Origin: Oxalobacteraceae bacterium
GTDB taxonomy: Bacteria; Pseudomonadota; Gammaproteobacteria; Burkholderiales; Burkholderiaceae_D
Assembly (NCBI GenBank): GCA_030698225.1
Contig: JAUYNR010000039.1
Coordinates: forward strand, 1 to 45,919
DNA length: 45,919 bases
Direction: 5' to 3'
This document shows positions 18,633-28,240 of the stretch, in pieces. Under the pieces are notes generated by a model. It was not told the origin of the DNA, ran no database searches, and saw nothing but the letters and a program-made list of their open reading frames with translations. How positions within the stretch are numbered: the stretch's first letter is position 1; each line of letters opens with the position of its first letter. A program made the translations under genes and the position numbers.

Positions 18633-20006
18633 TCATTCCATCGATTCCAGTGCCGGCTGCACGCTGGCGATGCCGATTTCGGCGGCGCCGCTGGCCAGGC
18701 GCAGCGTGATAGTGTCGCGCGGGTGCAGAGCGTTGGGGCTGCGGATGACTTGGCCTTTGGCATCGGTGACGATCGCGTAGCCGCGTTCCAGCGTGCGTTG
18801 CGGGTTCAGCAGCTCCAGCTGGGCGGTCAGCGCCGCCAGCGCTTGCCGGCGCTGCATGGCTGCGCTCGTTAGCCGCGCATCGAGCCGGCGGGCATATTCC
18901 TGCAGCATGCCGCGCTGACCTGTGCCATCGGGCCGTTGTGCGGCTAGCCGGGTTGCCAGCTGCGCCAGCGCAAAACGCGCCGCATTGTGCGGGACGCGTG
19001 CCGCCAGCTGCAAGCGCTTGCCGAGCGCCTGCAATTGCTGCCGTTCGCGTGCAATCGCGGCCTGCGGGCTATGCAATCGGTGCGCCAGCCAATCCAGCGC
19101 CTGACCGCGGTCCGACAGTTGCCGCCGCATCGCGCGCTGCAGCGCGCCGGCTTGCGCCATGACGCTCGCCAGCCAGTCGGCGCGCGGCGCCACCGCCAGT
19201 TCGGCGGCGGCGGTCGGGGTCGGTGCGCGCAGGTCGGCGGCGAAGTCGGCAATGGTGAAGTCGGTTTCATGGCCGACGCCGGCGATCACCGGCATGTTGC
19301 AATCGACGATCGCGCGCGCCACTGCTTCGTCATTGAACGCCCACAAATCTTCGATGCTGCCGCCGCCGCGGCACACCAGCAATACATCGCAGTCGCCGCG
19401 GTTGGAGGCGATCCGGATGGCGTCGGCAATTTTGGCGCCAGCGCCTTCACCTTGCACCGGGGTCGGGTACAGGATTACCGCGACATGCGGGGCGCGCCGT
19501 TGCAGCGTGCTCAGGATGTCGCGCAGCGCGGCCGCCTGCGGGCTGGTGACGATGCCGATGGTCCGGGCGAATAGCGGCAGTGGCCGTTTGCGCGCAGGGT
19601 CGAACAAGCCTTCGGCTCCGAGTTTTTCTTTCAGCCGCAGAAACGCTTCGAACAGGTTGCCGAGCCCGGCACGCCGGATCGTTTCCACATTCAACTGGTA
19701 ATCGCCGCGCGGCGCATACAGGGTGACCAGGGTGCGCAGTTCGACCCGGTCGCCATCCTTCGGAATGAAGTCCGCGTATTGGGCGCGGCCGCGGAACATC
19801 ACCGCGCGCACCTGGGCCGCGCTATCCTTGAGCGTGAAGTACCAGTGGCCGGAAGCGGCGCGGGTGAAGTTGGAGACTTCACCCGCCACCCAGATCAGCG
19901 GAAAGCTGCGTTCCAGCATCCTGGCTACCGCCTGATTGAGTGCCGAGACGCTCAGGATCGGTGCGGCGGCAGCGGAGAGTTCCGGGGATTCGTTTGGCAT
20001 AGTCAT
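18633..20006 (-). CDS. xseA: Exodeoxyribonuclease VII large subunit
   Basis: XseA with XseB forms ExoVII, which degrades single-stranded DNA from both ends. The protein (about 457 residues) shows the N-terminal OB fold ('[20 protein letters not shown]'), then the catalytic region '[16 protein letters not shown]' and '[18 protein letters not shown]', then '[16 protein letters not shown]'. A long Arg/Ala/Leu-rich coiled coil follows, and the C-terminus ends '[16 protein letters not shown]'. ATG 20006 is chosen; ATG 20000 is equally possible because neither has a clear ribosome-binding site. xseB is not in the window. The upstream gap to exbB holds three DnaA-box repeats. Confidence 0.95.
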   Translation of the reverse strand: MTMPNESPELSAAAAPILSVSALNQAVARMLERSFPLIWVAGEVSNFTRAASGHWYFTLKDSAAQVRAVMFRGRAQYADFIPKDGDRVELRTLVTLYAPRGDYQLNVETIRRAGLGNLFEAFLRLKEKLGAEGLFDPARKRPLPLFARTIGIVTSPQAAALRDILSTLQRRAPHVAVILYPTPVQGEGAGAKIADAIRIASNRGDCDVLLVCRGGGSIEDLWAFNDEAVARAIVDCNMPVIAGVGHETDFTIADFAADLRAPTPTAAAELAVAPRADWLASVMAQAGALQRAMRRQLSDRGQALDWLAHRLHSPQAAIARERQQLQALGKRLQLAARVPHNAARFALAQLATRLAAQRPDGTGQRGMLQEYARRLDARLTSAAMQRRQALAALTAQLELLNPQRTLERGYAIVTDAKGQVIRSPNALHPRDTITLRLASGAAEIGIASVQPALESME

Positions 20007-20081
20007 CAAAATGGTGCTGCATTGTTTATGGGCGGTAATAAAATGTTCTTACGGATCAAGCACTTCGACCTTCTTAACGGT

Positions 20082-20120
20082 ACTTGCGCACAAAGTTATC
20101 CACAGAAACTGTGCAGAACT
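20082..20120 (+). repeat. DnaA-box repeat, copy 1
   Basis: ACTTGCGCACAAAG, then the perfect 9-mer TTATCCACA (20096-20104), then GAAACTGTGCAGAACT. CACAG and CTGTG can pair across AAA. It is 39 bases long and shared with copies 2 and 3. Confidence 0.85.
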
Positions 20121-20302
20121 GGCGATGCCGGCGATTGTGCCATGCAATGGTGCCGGCCTGCGCCGTTTTATCTCGCGCATTAGCATCGGATGGCGCCGCC
20201 CGCAACAAAATCATTCAGATCCCGATCGGAAAACGTTCCTGCCTTGATTTTAATCAATGCATTAAATCGCTTTATAATCAATGGCTTATGGATTGTTCAT
20301 CG

Positions 20303-20341
20303 ACTTGCGCACAAAGTTATCCACATAATATGTGCACAACA
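20303..20341 (+). repeat. DnaA-box repeat, copy 2
   Basis: ACTTGCGCACAAAG, TTATCCACA (20317-20325), then TAATATGTGCACAACA. The inner pairing changes to CACAT/ATGTG, so the inverted symmetry is kept although the bases differ from copy 1. The box lies 221 bases after that of copy 1. Confidence 0.85.
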
Positions 20342-20448
20342 TTGCAGTTATTCGCGATTGGTTGGATAGCACTCCGCAATAGCCCTGCCTCATTTTCATG
20401 CATGCATTATAAAGTCATAAAAATCATATACTTAATGCGCTTCCCCGG

Positions 20449-20487
20449 ACTTGCACACAAAGTTATCCACATATTTTGTGCAGAACT
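20449..20487 (+). repeat. DnaA-box repeat, copy 3
   Basis: ACTTGCACACAAAG, TTATCCACA (20463-20471), then TATTTTGTGCAGAACT. The box lies 146 bases after that of copy 2. The inverted TGTGC arm is kept, with one mismatch in the inner stem. Confidence 0.85.
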
Positions 20488-20627
20488 CCCGGAGCCGCCT
20501 AGTGGACCGTCAAGGCAGTGTTGATCCGGCGCTGCGGATGGATTCGTGCTTGCCGTGAAGTGCCCAACACGTTACATTGCGGCTTCGCGATATTCAATCC
20601 ATCCTCAACACCTACAGGGAGTTCCTT

Positions 20628-21236
20628 TTGTTCGCCATTATTCAAGCAGCCGGGTGGCCGATCTGGCTGTTGCTCATCTCTTCGGTCATTGCGCTGGCGC
20701 TAATTATTGAACGCAGCATGTATTTGCGCCGCAGTCTGGTGCTGCCGCCGACTTTGCTCGATGAAGTCATCCGCGTGTATCGCAGCGGCAAGGTGAGCGC
20801 CGAAGTGATCGAAAAGCTGGAACAGAATTCGCCGCTGGGCCGGGTGCTGGCCGCCGGCCTGCGCAACGTCGACGCACCGCGCGACATCATGAAGGAATCG
20901 ATCGAGGAAGCCGGCAGCGGCGCAGCGCACGAACTCGAACGGTTCTTGACCACGCTGGGAACGATTGCCTCGCTGGCGCCGCTGATGGGCCTGTTCGGTA
21001 CCGTGGTCGGGATGATCGAAATTTTCGGCTCGCAGACTGCGACCGGAGCCAATCCGACGCAACTGGCGCATGGTATTTCAGTGGCACTCTATAACACCGG
21101 TTTCGGCTTGATGATTGCGATGCCGGCGATGGTTTTTTACCGCCATTTTCGCGCGCTGGTGCATAGCTTCATCGTCGACATGGAACAAAAGGCCGTGAAA
21201 TTCGTTGACGTGGTGCATGGTGCACGCAAGTCATAG
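20628..21236 (+). CDS. exbB: ExbB/TolQ/MotA-family proton channel protein
   Basis: ExbB forms the inner-membrane proton channel with ExbD and passes energy to TonB or related partners. The 202-residue product has an N-terminal helix ('LLLISSVIALALII'), a cytoplasmic loop and two further helices: 'LGTIASLAPLMGLFGTVVGM' and 'GISVALYNTGFGLMIAMPAM'. The latter two are the MotA/TolQ/ExbB core. I chose TTG 20628 because AGGGAG (20616-20621) sits six bases before it; the frame is open further upstream but without family likeness. It is followed by exbD after 14 bases. No tonB or receptor gene is adjacent. Confidence 0.9.
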   Translation: MFAIIQAAGWPIWLLLISSVIALALIIERSMYLRRSLVLPPTLLDEVIRVYRSGKVSAEVIEKLEQNSPLGRVLAAGLRNVDAPRDIMKESIEEAGSGAAHELERFLTTLGTIASLAPLMGLFGTVVGMIEIFGSQTATGANPTQLAHGISVALYNTGFGLMIAMPAMVFYRHFRALVHSFIVDMEQKAVKFVDVVHGARKS

Positions 21237-21250
21237 GTGGAAGATCCGGC

Positions 21251-21688
21251 ATGAAATTTCGTAAAATTCGCACCCGTGAAGACCCTGAAATCAATCTGAT
21301 TCCATTCATCGATGTGCTGCTGGTGATCCTGATTTTCCTGATGGTGACGACCACCTACAGCAAATTTTCCGAATTGCAGATTACGCTGCCGACCGCCGAT
21401 GCGGAACAGGTCCAGCAGCGGCCGTTCGAGATCAATGTCGGCGTCAGTACCGACAGCAGTCGTTACCTGATCAACAATACCGCGGTGGCGTATCACGATG
21501 TGCAGGAATTGGCGGAAAGCTTGAGAGCCGCCGCGACGGTCAATGGCGTGCTGCAAAAAGACCCGGTGGTCGTCATCAGCGCCGATGGCACCGCGCCCCA
21601 TCAGAGCGTGATCAACGTGCTGGAAGCGGCGCGCCTGGCGCAATTTGCCAAAGTGACTTTCGCCACCCAGGTCAGCCAAAAGAAATAA
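21251..21688 (+). CDS. exbD: ExbD/TolR-family biopolymer transport protein
   Basis: The 145-residue product has a short cytoplasmic N-terminus, one membrane helix containing the conserved Asp in 'NLIPFIDVLLVILIFLMV' (Asp near residue 22, needed for proton translocation in the family), and a periplasmic TolR-like domain. GGAAGATCCGGC before ATG 21251 gives the ribosome-binding site. It partners with ExbB. The gene pair sits directly before lpxK, an arrangement seen in several betaproteobacteria; the partner (TonB or otherwise) is not encoded here. Confidence 0.92.
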   Translation: MKFRKIRTREDPEINLIPFIDVLLVILIFLMVTTTYSKFSELQITLPTADAEQVQQRPFEINVGVSTDSSRYLINNTAVAYHDVQELAESLRAAATVNGVLQKDPVVVISADGTAPHQSVINVLEAARLAQFAKVTFATQVSQKK

Positions 21689-21690
21689 TT

Positions 21691-21770
21691 TATGCAGGGG
21701 TATGCCAGAAAACATGGCATTTCCCGCATTATTATATTGCCATTTTAAAAATGCTGTGGTGAGTATATGA
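21691..21770 (+). repeat. AT-rich intergenic repeat, copy C
   Basis: Blocks: GGGGTATGCCAGAAAACATG, GGCATTTCCCGCATTA, TTTTAAAAATG and GTGAGTATATG. It fills the whole exbD-lpxK gap and its 3' end overlaps the lpxK start and ribosome-binding site, so it must be transcribed with the operon if the operon is continuous. Confidence 0.65.
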
Positions 21771-22849
21771 GCTTGCCCGGATCATCGAAAAAGACTGTCT
21801 TGGCCTCTGCCGGATCCACTCTCGAATCGACTCTGAGCCGCGCCTGGCTGCGCCGCGGGCTGCTGGCGCGTGCGCTGTGGCCGCTGTCCCGGCTGTTCGG
21901 CGGCTTGCTGGCGCTGCGGCGGGCGCTGTACCGCTGCGGCTGGCTGGTGTCGGTGCGGCTGCCGGTGCCCATCATCATCGTCGGCAATGTATTCGTCGGC
22001 GGCACCGGCAAGACGCCGCTTGTGATCTGGCTGGTCGATGCGTTGCGCCGCGGCGGCCGTGTGCCGGGCGTGATTTCACGCGGATATGGAGCGTCGGGTG
22101 GATCGGCTGAAATGCCGCGACTGGTGTTGCCGGATGCGACGCCGCAGCAGGTCGGCGACGAACCGCTGCTGATCGTCCGCCGTGCGCAGTGCCCGGTAAT
22201 GGTCGGGCGCGACCGGGTGGCAGCGGCGCAAGCGCTGCTGGCCGCGCATCCGGAACTCGATTGCATCGTGTCCGACGATGGCCTGCAGCATTACCGGCTG
22301 GCGCGCGACGTCGAAATCGTCCTGTTCGATGGCCGCGGCGCGGGCAATGGCTGGCTGCTGCCGGCCGGCCCGTTGCGCGAGCCGGCAGCACGCCGGCGCG
22401 ACTTTACGGTGGTCAATCTGGTGCAGGGCGCCGCTGTGCCGGTTGGCATGCCGGCTGACGCCTATCGGATGGATCTGGCCGGCGCAGTTGCGCTGCGCCT
22501 GTGCGACCCGGCGCAGCAATTGCCGCTGCATGAATTGAATGCGTTGCCGGGGAAAATCGTGGCCGCGGCCGGCATCGGCAATCCGGCACGGTTTTTTGCC
22601 ACCTTGCGCCAAGCCGGGCTAGCGTTTGAGGAGCTGCCGTTGCCGGATCATTACGATTTTGCCGTCAATCCATTTGACGATATTGCGGCCGACATCATCC
22701 TGATGACAGAGAAGGATGCAGTAAAATGTGCGCTTGTGACTGAACTGAAAGACGACCCGCGCCTGTGGGTGGTTCCCGTGACCGCGCGCCTCGATGGCGC
22801 GCTGGCCCAACGAATTCTGGAGAAATGTCGTGGACACTCGACTGCTTGA
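21767..22849 (+). CDS. lpxK: Tetraacyldisaccharide 4'-kinase
   Basis: LpxK phosphorylates the 4' position of the lipid A disaccharide at the inner membrane, giving lipid IVA. The 360-residue product has a hydrophobic N-terminal part and the Walker A-like '[17 protein letters not shown]' (GGTGKTP at about 78-84), then 'ISRGYG', '[10 protein letters not shown]', '[10 protein letters not shown]' with the DDGLQH catalytic-site block, and '[11 protein letters not shown]'. All match LpxK. ATG 21767 is preceded by GGTGAG. The end overlaps ycaR by 20 bases. With kdsB it links this operon to outer-membrane lipopolysaccharide building. Confidence 0.95.
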   Translation: MSLPGSSKKTVLASAGSTLESTLSRAWLRRGLLARALWPLSRLFGGLLALRRALYRCGWLVSVRLPVPIIIVGNVFVGGTGKTPLVIWLVDALRRGGRVPGVISRGYGASGGSAEMPRLVLPDATPQQVGDEPLLIVRRAQCPVMVGRDRVAAAQALLAAHPELDCIVSDDGLQHYRLARDVEIVLFDGRGAGNGWLLPAGPLREPAARRRDFTVVNLVQGAAVPVGMPADAYRMDLAGAVALRLCDPAQQLPLHELNALPGKIVAAAGIGNPARFFATLRQAGLAFEELPLPDHYDFAVNPFDDIAADIILMTEKDAVKCALVTELKDDPRLWVVPVTARLDGALAQRILEKCRGHSTA

Positions 22850-23021
22850 TATCCTGGTGTGCCCGCTGTGCAAGGGCCCGCTGGTACATGACAAAAAAGC
22901 GCAGGAACTGATCTGCCGCGCCGACAAACTGGCCTATCCGATCCGCGACGGGATTCCTATCATGTGGGCCGAACAGGCTCGTGACCTGAATGCGCCGTTG
23001 CAGATCCAGGACAACACTTAA
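22830..23021 (+). CDS. ycaR: Trm112-family protein (YcaR-like)
   Basis: This 63-residue protein starts [19 protein letters not shown] and continues '[20 protein letters not shown]', the standard Trm112/UPF0434 pattern. Two Cys are visible in CPLC and one in LICR, fewer than a full zinc knuckle set. Its bacterial role is not settled. I chose GTG 22830, with GGAG (22819-22822) seven bases upstream; it overlaps the lpxK end. It is placed between lpxK and kdsB as in many proteobacteria, and the kdsB ATG follows two bases after its stop. Confidence 0.88.
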   Translation: MDTRLLDILVCPLCKGPLVHDKKAQELICRADKLAYPIRDGIPIMWAEQARDLNAPLQIQDNT

Positions 23022-23023
23022 CG

Positions 23024-23767
23024 ATGGCTTTTACCGTCATCATCCCGGCCCGCCTGGCATCGACCCGGCTGCCCAACAAACCTCTCGCCGATCTGGGCGG
23101 CAAGCCGATGGTGGTCAGGGTGGCCGAGCGCGCGATGCTGTCCGGCGCCAGCGACGTCATCGTCGCCACCGATCACGCCGAGATCCTGGCCGCTTGCGCC
23201 GCCCACGGAGTGCACGCCAGCCTTACCCGCAGCGACCATCCCAGCGGCACCGACCGGATCGCTGAAGTCGCCGCTGCCATCGGCCTGGCTGCCGATGCGG
23301 TGGTGGTCAATGTGCAGGGCGATGAACCGCTGATCGACCCGGCCTTGATTGCCGCTACCGCAGCACGGATCACCGACGGCGTATCGATGGCCACCGCAGC
23401 GCATGCTATCGATGACGTGCAAGATGCCTTCAGTCCGAACGTGGTGAAAGTCGTGCTCGACAAGGCCGGCCGGGCGCTGTATTTCTCGCGCGCGACCATC
23501 CCCTGGCAGCGCGACGCGTTTGCGCAATCCAGATTCGTCTTGCCGCCGGGCACACTGCGCCATATCGGCCTGTACGCATACCGCAATGCATTCCTGCAAG
23601 CCTATCCGGCGCTGGCGGTGTCGCCGCTGGAACAGATCGAGGCGCTGGAGCAGTTGCGCGTGCTGTGGCACGGTTTTCCGATTGCCGTGTACGTCACCGA
23701 TAGCGCGCCGGCGGCCGGAGTCGATACCCCGGAAGACCTGATCCGGGTGCGGCAATACTTCCAGTAA
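23024..23767 (+). CDS. kdsB: 3-deoxy-manno-octulosonate cytidylyltransferase
   Basis: KdsB activates Kdo with CTP to CMP-Kdo, the donor for the inner core of lipopolysaccharide. The 247-residue product shows '[19 protein letters not shown]' at the N-terminus (nucleotide binding), 'IVATDHAEI', 'SGTDRIAEV', '[13 protein letters not shown]' and '[12 protein letters not shown]', all KdsB signatures. Length fits. It begins two bases after ycaR and is the last gene of the lpxK-ycaR-kdsB unit, since adk follows after 187 bases. Confidence 0.96.
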   Translation: MAFTVIIPARLASTRLPNKPLADLGGKPMVVRVAERAMLSGASDVIVATDHAEILAACAAHGVHASLTRSDHPSGTDRIAEVAAAIGLAADAVVVNVQGDEPLIDPALIAATAARITDGVSMATAAHAIDDVQDAFSPNVVKVVLDKAGRALYFSRATIPWQRDAFAQSRFVLPPGTLRHIGLYAYRNAFLQAYPALAVSPLEQIEALEQLRVLWHGFPIAVYVTDSAPAAGVDTPEDLIRVRQYFQ

Positions 23768-23930
23768 ATGCTTGTTTTATGCCAATGTTTTGTTATGGAA
23801 TCGATATCAAAACAGCGATCCGGCATGATTTTGTGGTAAGTTTCGTGAAAAGTTAATGTGATAAAACATATTATCGCGTTGCAGCGTATTGCCCGGACTC
23901 GGCGCATATCGGATGCAACTGCGAACATAA

Positions 23931-24611
<681 letters not shown>

Positions 24612-24613
24612 AG

Positions 24614-24639
24614 AAAGCGGACCTTGTGTCCGCTTTTTT
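24614..24639 (+). terminator. Intrinsic terminator after adk
   Basis: AAAGCGGAC (24614-24622) pairs perfectly with GTCCGCTTT (24628-24636), within a six-T run that ends in TTTG. Confidence 0.9.
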
Positions 24640-24796
24640 GTTGGCGCAAGCAATCAATCAGGCATCCGGTAATACAGATGCGCATCTCCAGTATGGCGAA
24701 AAACAAGTCCACAACAAACACGAAGGCACGAAAAAAGTGGTAATGGCGTGCGCCGGAGCCGCTGCTTAGGTTGCAACGGCGATTCGGCGCAGAATC

Positions 24797-24870
24797 AGTT
24801 GAGTATATTTTATGGCAGCAACAAACATATGCGGCAAATGCCATAAAAATGGCGATACCCCATGTTTTAT
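24797..24870 (-). repeat. AT-rich intergenic repeat, copy D
   Basis: On the minus strand: GGGGTATCGCCATTTTTATG, GGCATTTGCCGCATAT, CATAAAATATAC and CAACTGATT. It lies in the adk-hppA gap, which otherwise (24640-25050) shows no gene. Confidence 0.65.
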
Positions 24871-25050
24871 AGGAAATTTATTGGGTTGGGAGCCTGCTTC
24901 GTGCCTTTCGTGAAAAATGTGTCGGATCATAATTACAGTAAAAGAACCATGGAATTACGTAGAAAACAGGTAGCGACCGTCGGATAACAAAAACCCAGCG
25001 CCACTACCAGGGATGTTTTAGCCATGTCGTTAATAACAGGGGGAAGCAAT

Positions 25051-27228
25051 ATGACAGCAGTCTTATGGTTTGCGGTGCTGAGTGGTTTGGTTGCAGTTAT
25101 TTATGGGCTCAATTCACGGCGCTGGATTCTCAAGCAGGATCCCGGCAACCCCCGGATGCAGGAAATCGCAGCGGCCATTCAGCAGGGCGCGGCCGCCTAT
25201 CTGGCACGACAGTACCGCACCATCGCACTGGTCGGCGTGGTCCTTTTCATCATCATTGCCGTGTTGCCAGGGATCGGGCTGACCACCGCGGTCGGTTTCC
25301 TGATCGGCGCGCTGCTGTCCGGCGCCTGCGGCTTTATCGGCATGAATGTTTCGGTGCGCGCCAACGTGCGCACCGCACAGGCCGCTACCAAGGGCATGAG
25401 CCAGGCGCTCGATGTCGCGTTCAAGGGTGGCGCTATCACCGGCATGCTGGTGGTCGGACTCGGCCTGCTGGGAGTCACGCTGTTTTACTGGGTACTCACG
25501 GCGTCTGCAGCGAACGGGCCGGCAAATGCGGTATCGCTGCATGACGTCATCAAGCCGCTGATCGGACTGGCGTTCGGCGCTTCGCTGATTTCCATTTTCG
25601 CCCGGCTGGGCGGCGGGATATTCACCAAAGGTGCCGATGTCGGTGCCGATCTGGTCGGCAAGGTGGAAGCCGGCATTCCGGAAGACGATCCGCGCAATCC
25701 GGCAGTCATCGCCGACAACGTCGGCGACAATGTCGGCGATTGCGCCGGCATGGCGGCCGATTTGTTCGAAACCTACGTAGTGACGCTGATTGCAACCATG
25801 CTGCTGGGCAGCCTGCTGGTCAAGGGCGCGGAATCGCAGGCGGTGCTGTATCCGCTGGCGCTGGGCGGCGCATCGATTTTCGCTTCCATCATCGGCTGCA
25901 GCATGGTGAAAGCAAAACCGGGCAAGAAAATCATGGCGGCGTTGTACACCGGCTTGTGGTGGGCGGCCGGCCTTTCCCTGATCGGCTTTGCGATCGCGAC
26001 CTGGCTGATCATGCCGCCGGCAATGCGCTGGCCGATGATGGGCTCGGCCCTGGTCGGCATCGTGCTGACCGGCCTGATGGTGTATATCACCGAGTATTAC
26101 ACCGGCACCGATTTCAAACCGGTCAAGCATATCGCCCAGGCATCGACCACCGGCCACGGCACCAACATCATCGCCGGCCTGGGCGTATCGATGAAATCGA
26201 CCGCGTATCCGGTGTTATCGGTGTGCGCCGCCATCCTGACTTCCTATTGGCTTGGCGGTCTGTACGGGATCGCGATTGCCGCCACCTCGATGCTGTCGAT
26301 GGCCGGCATCATCGTGGCGCTCGACGCATACGGTCCGATCACCGATAACGCCGGCGGCATCGCCGAAATGTCAGGCATGCCGGAATCGGTACGGGCGATT
26401 ACCGATCCGCTGGATGCGGTCGGCAATACCACCAAGGCTGTCACCAAAGGATACGCAATCGGTTCCGCCGGTCTGGCGGCACTGGTGCTGTTTGCCGATT
26501 ACACCCACGCCCTCGATTCGGTTGGCATGAGCACTTCTTTTGACTTGTCGAACCCGATGGTGATTGTCGGCCTGTTCATCGGCGGCCTGATTCCGTACCT
26601 GTTCGGCGCGATGGCGATGGAGGCGGTAGGGCGCGCCGCCGGCGCCGTGGTAGTCGAGGTGCGGCGCCAGTTCCGCGACATCAAGGGCATCATGGACGGC
26701 AGCGGCAAGCCGGAGTACGACAAGGCGGTCGATATGCTGACTGCCTCCGCGATCAAGGAAATGGTCATACCGTCGCTGTTGCCGGTGGTGGTGCCGGTGC
26801 TGGTCGGCTTGATTCTGGGACCGGCTGCGCTGGGCGGCCTGCTGATGGGTACCATCGTCACCGGCCTGTTCGTCGCGATTTCGATGACCACCGGCGGCGG
26901 CGCCTGGGATAACGCCAAGAAATACATCGAAGACGGCAATTTTGGCGGCAAGGGTTCCGATGCGCACAAGGCGGCAGTCACCGGCGACACGGTCGGCGAC
27001 CCCTACAAGGATACCGCCGGTCCGGCAGTCAATCCACTGATCAAGATTATCAATATTGTCGCGCTGCTGATCGTGCCTTTGCTGCCGGCAACCGGGATGC
27101 AATCTGCCGCCATGTCAGCGCCGGTTGCGCTGGTGGCGGCATCGGCCAACGTCGGCGGCGGTATCGCGCCTGCGGTGGCCGTAAGCACGGTTGTACCGCC
27201 GATTGCAACAGAAGGAAGCCTGCGCTGA
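25051..27228 (+). CDS. hppA: Membrane-bound H+-translocating pyrophosphatase
   Basis: HppA hydrolyses cytoplasmic pyrophosphate and pumps ions across the inner membrane. The 725-residue product has about 16 hydrophobic helices and the substrate-binding block '[18 protein letters not shown]', then '[18 protein letters not shown]', and a second acidic cluster '[16 protein letters not shown]' near the C-terminus. The segment GNTTKA carries Lys where K+-dependent enzymes have Ala, so this should be a K+-independent H+ pump. I chose ATG 25051 with AGGGGGA seven bases upstream; ATG 25024 would add nine residues. It is monocistronic between two terminators. Confidence 0.95.
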   Translation: MTAVLWFAVLSGLVAVIYGLNSRRWILKQDPGNPRMQEIAAAIQQGAAAYLARQYRTIALVGVVLFIIIAVLPGIGLTTAVGFLIGALLSGACGFIGMNVSVRANVRTAQAATKGMSQALDVAFKGGAITGMLVVGLGLLGVTLFYWVLTASAANGPANAVSLHDVIKPLIGLAFGASLISIFARLGGGIFTKGADVGADLVGKVEAGIPEDDPRNPAVIADNVGDNVGDCAGMAADLFETYVVTLIATMLLGSLLVKGAESQAVLYPLALGGASIFASIIGCSMVKAKPGKKIMAALYTGLWWAAGLSLIGFAIATWLIMPPAMRWPMMGSALVGIVLTGLMVYITEYYTGTDFKPVKHIAQASTTGHGTNIIAGLGVSMKSTAYPVLSVCAAILTSYWLGGLYGIAIAATSMLSMAGIIVALDAYGPITDNAGGIAEMSGMPESVRAITDPLDAVGNTTKAVTKGYAIGSAGLAALVLFADYTHALDSVGMSTSFDLSNPMVIVGLFIGGLIPYLFGAMAMEAVGRAAGAVVVEVRRQFRDIKGIMDGSGKPEYDKAVDMLTASAIKEMVIPSLLPVVVPVLVGLILGPAALGGLLMGTIVTGLFVAISMTTGGGAWDNAKKYIEDGNFGGKGSDAHKAAVTGDTVGDPYKDTAGPAVNPLIKIINIVALLIVPLLPATGMQSAAMSAPVALVAASANVGGGIAPAVAVSTVVPPIATEGSLR

Positions 27229-27243
27229 AGCAACCTGCAATAC

Positions 27244-27270
27244 AAAAAAAGCGGCGGAAGCCGCTTTTTT
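27244..27270 (+). terminator. Intrinsic terminator after hppA
   Basis: AAAAAAGCGGC and GCCGCTTTTTT form a stem with a GGAA loop and a six-T run, 17 bases after the hppA stop. The A-run on the left side also makes it usable in reverse. Confidence 0.9.
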
Positions 27271-27380
27271 AACGTTGCAGTGCAAAAATTGGCTACAATC
27301 CGGGATGATTGACGCTTACGTAAACGTAATGCGGCCAACCCAGGCAGCAATCGAAACCCCACTCATCAAGGAAGCAAACC

Positions 27381-28139
27381 ATGCAAATCAAAGATAGCGT
27401 ATTCATCATCACCGGCGGTGCCTCCGGTCTGGGCGCGGCAACCGCACGCATGATCGTCGAAGGCGGCGGTAAAGTCGTGCTGGCCGACGTGCAGGTGGAA
27501 GCAGGCGAAAAACTCGCCGCAGAACTGGGCGGCGCATTCGTCAAGTGCGATGTCACTTCCGAAGCGGACGGGCTGGCAGTCGTCGCCGCCGCAACCGCAA
27601 TCGGCACGTTACGCGGCCTGGTCAACTGCGCCGGGGTCGCGCCGGCTGTGAAAACGGTCGGTAAAGAGGGTCCGCATCCGCTGGAAGTGTTTCAGCGCGT
27701 CATCAACATCAACCTGGTCGGCACCTTCAACATGTCGCGCCTGGCTGCCGATGCAATCGCGAAAACCGATCCTACCGAACAAGGTGAGCGCGGCATCATC
27801 ATCAATACTGCTTCGGTGGCCGCGTATGACGGCCAGATCGGCCAGGCCGCATATGGCTCGTCCAAGGCCGGCGTGGTCGGCCTGACGTTGCCGATGGCGC
27901 GCGACCTGTCGCGCAGCGGGATTCGCGTAATGACCATTGCTCCGGGGATTTTCGAGACTCCAATGCTGCTCGGCTTCCCGCAGGAAGTGCAGGATGCGCT
28001 GGGCAAGATGGTGCCGTTCCCGCCGCGCCTGGGCAAGCCGGCCGAATATGCGCATCTGGCGAAAGCCATCATCGAAAACGTGATGCTCAACGGTGAAACC
28101 ATCCGGCTCGACGGCGCGATTCGGATGCAACCGAAATAA
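27381..28139 (+). CDS. Short-chain dehydrogenase (3-hydroxyacyl-CoA dehydrogenase type II-like)
   Basis: The 252-residue SDR has the NAD-binding [13 protein letters not shown] (11-23), 'LADVQ' with an Asp that suggests NAD rather than NADP, 'LVNCAGVAP', and the catalytic Ser-Tyr-Lys set in '[23 protein letters not shown]'. The later part, '[24 protein letters not shown]', resembles 17-beta-HSD10/3-hydroxyacyl-CoA dehydrogenases that act in short branched-chain fatty acid and isoleucine breakdown. The substrate is inferred from likeness only. GGAAGCAAACC before ATG 27381 is the ribosome-binding site. It stands alone between two terminators. Confidence 0.9.
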   Translation: MQIKDSVFIITGGASGLGAATARMIVEGGGKVVLADVQVEAGEKLAAELGGAFVKCDVTSEADGLAVVAAATAIGTLRGLVNCAGVAPAVKTVGKEGPHPLEVFQRVININLVGTFNMSRLAADAIAKTDPTEQGERGIIINTASVAAYDGQIGQAAYGSSKAGVVGLTLPMARDLSRSGIRVMTIAPGIFETPMLLGFPQEVQDALGKMVPFPPRLGKPAEYAHLAKAIIENVMLNGETIRLDGAIRMQPK

Positions 28140-28146
28140 TCGGCCG

Positions 28147-28173
28147 CATTGCCGCATTGCCATTGCGGCAATG
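28147..28173 (+). terminator. Hairpin after the SDR gene, without T-run
   Basis: CATTGCCGCA (28147-28156) pairs with TGCGGCAATG (28164-28173). No T-run follows, so it is either an RNA-stability hairpin or part of a double structure with the terminator at 28200. Confidence 0.5.
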
Positions 28174-28199
28174 CCGATATCGCTTAATCGGATTACACT

Positions 28200-28224
28200 A
28201 AGGCAAGCTTCGCTTGCCTTTTTT
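28200..28224 (+). terminator. Intrinsic terminator between SDR and ggt
   Basis: AAGGCAAGC (28200-28208), loop TTC, GCTTGCCTT (28212-28220) and a six-T run to 28224. It ends only 16 bases before the ggt start, so ggt must be transcribed from within or through it. Confidence 0.85.
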
Positions 28225-28240
28225 CTATTGGGAGACCGTC

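Larger units (their letters stand above)
20010..20627. other. Gene-free gap between xseA and exbB
   Basis: This gap of about 600 bases between divergent genes has no supported coding region; the open frames across it have no family features and run through the repeats. It holds the three DnaA-box repeats and an AT-rich stretch with a perfect TATAAT at 20273-20278 (possible -35 TTAATC at 20250-20255, 17-base spacer). It also holds a TATACT at 20427-20432. Promoters for exbB probably lie here. Confidence 0.6.

Noticed and set aside
20082..20487. The three repeats as a short CRISPR array
   Set aside because: Box-to-box distances are 221 and 146 bases, far longer than and unlike regular spacers, and no cas gene is nearby.
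20084..20524. A 146-codon open frame on the plus strand
   Set aside because: It runs through all three repeats, has no family features and has a Cys/Ser-rich random composition.
20010..20627. This gap as the chromosomal replication origin
   Set aside because: Only three perfect boxes and none of the usual neighbours (dnaA, dnaN, gyrB, rpmH, gidA) are present.
21691..21770. Sigma54 promoter in repeat copy C (TGGCATTTCCCGCA)
   Set aside because: The GG and GC elements are 8 bases apart instead of 10, and the pattern is not kept in the other copies.
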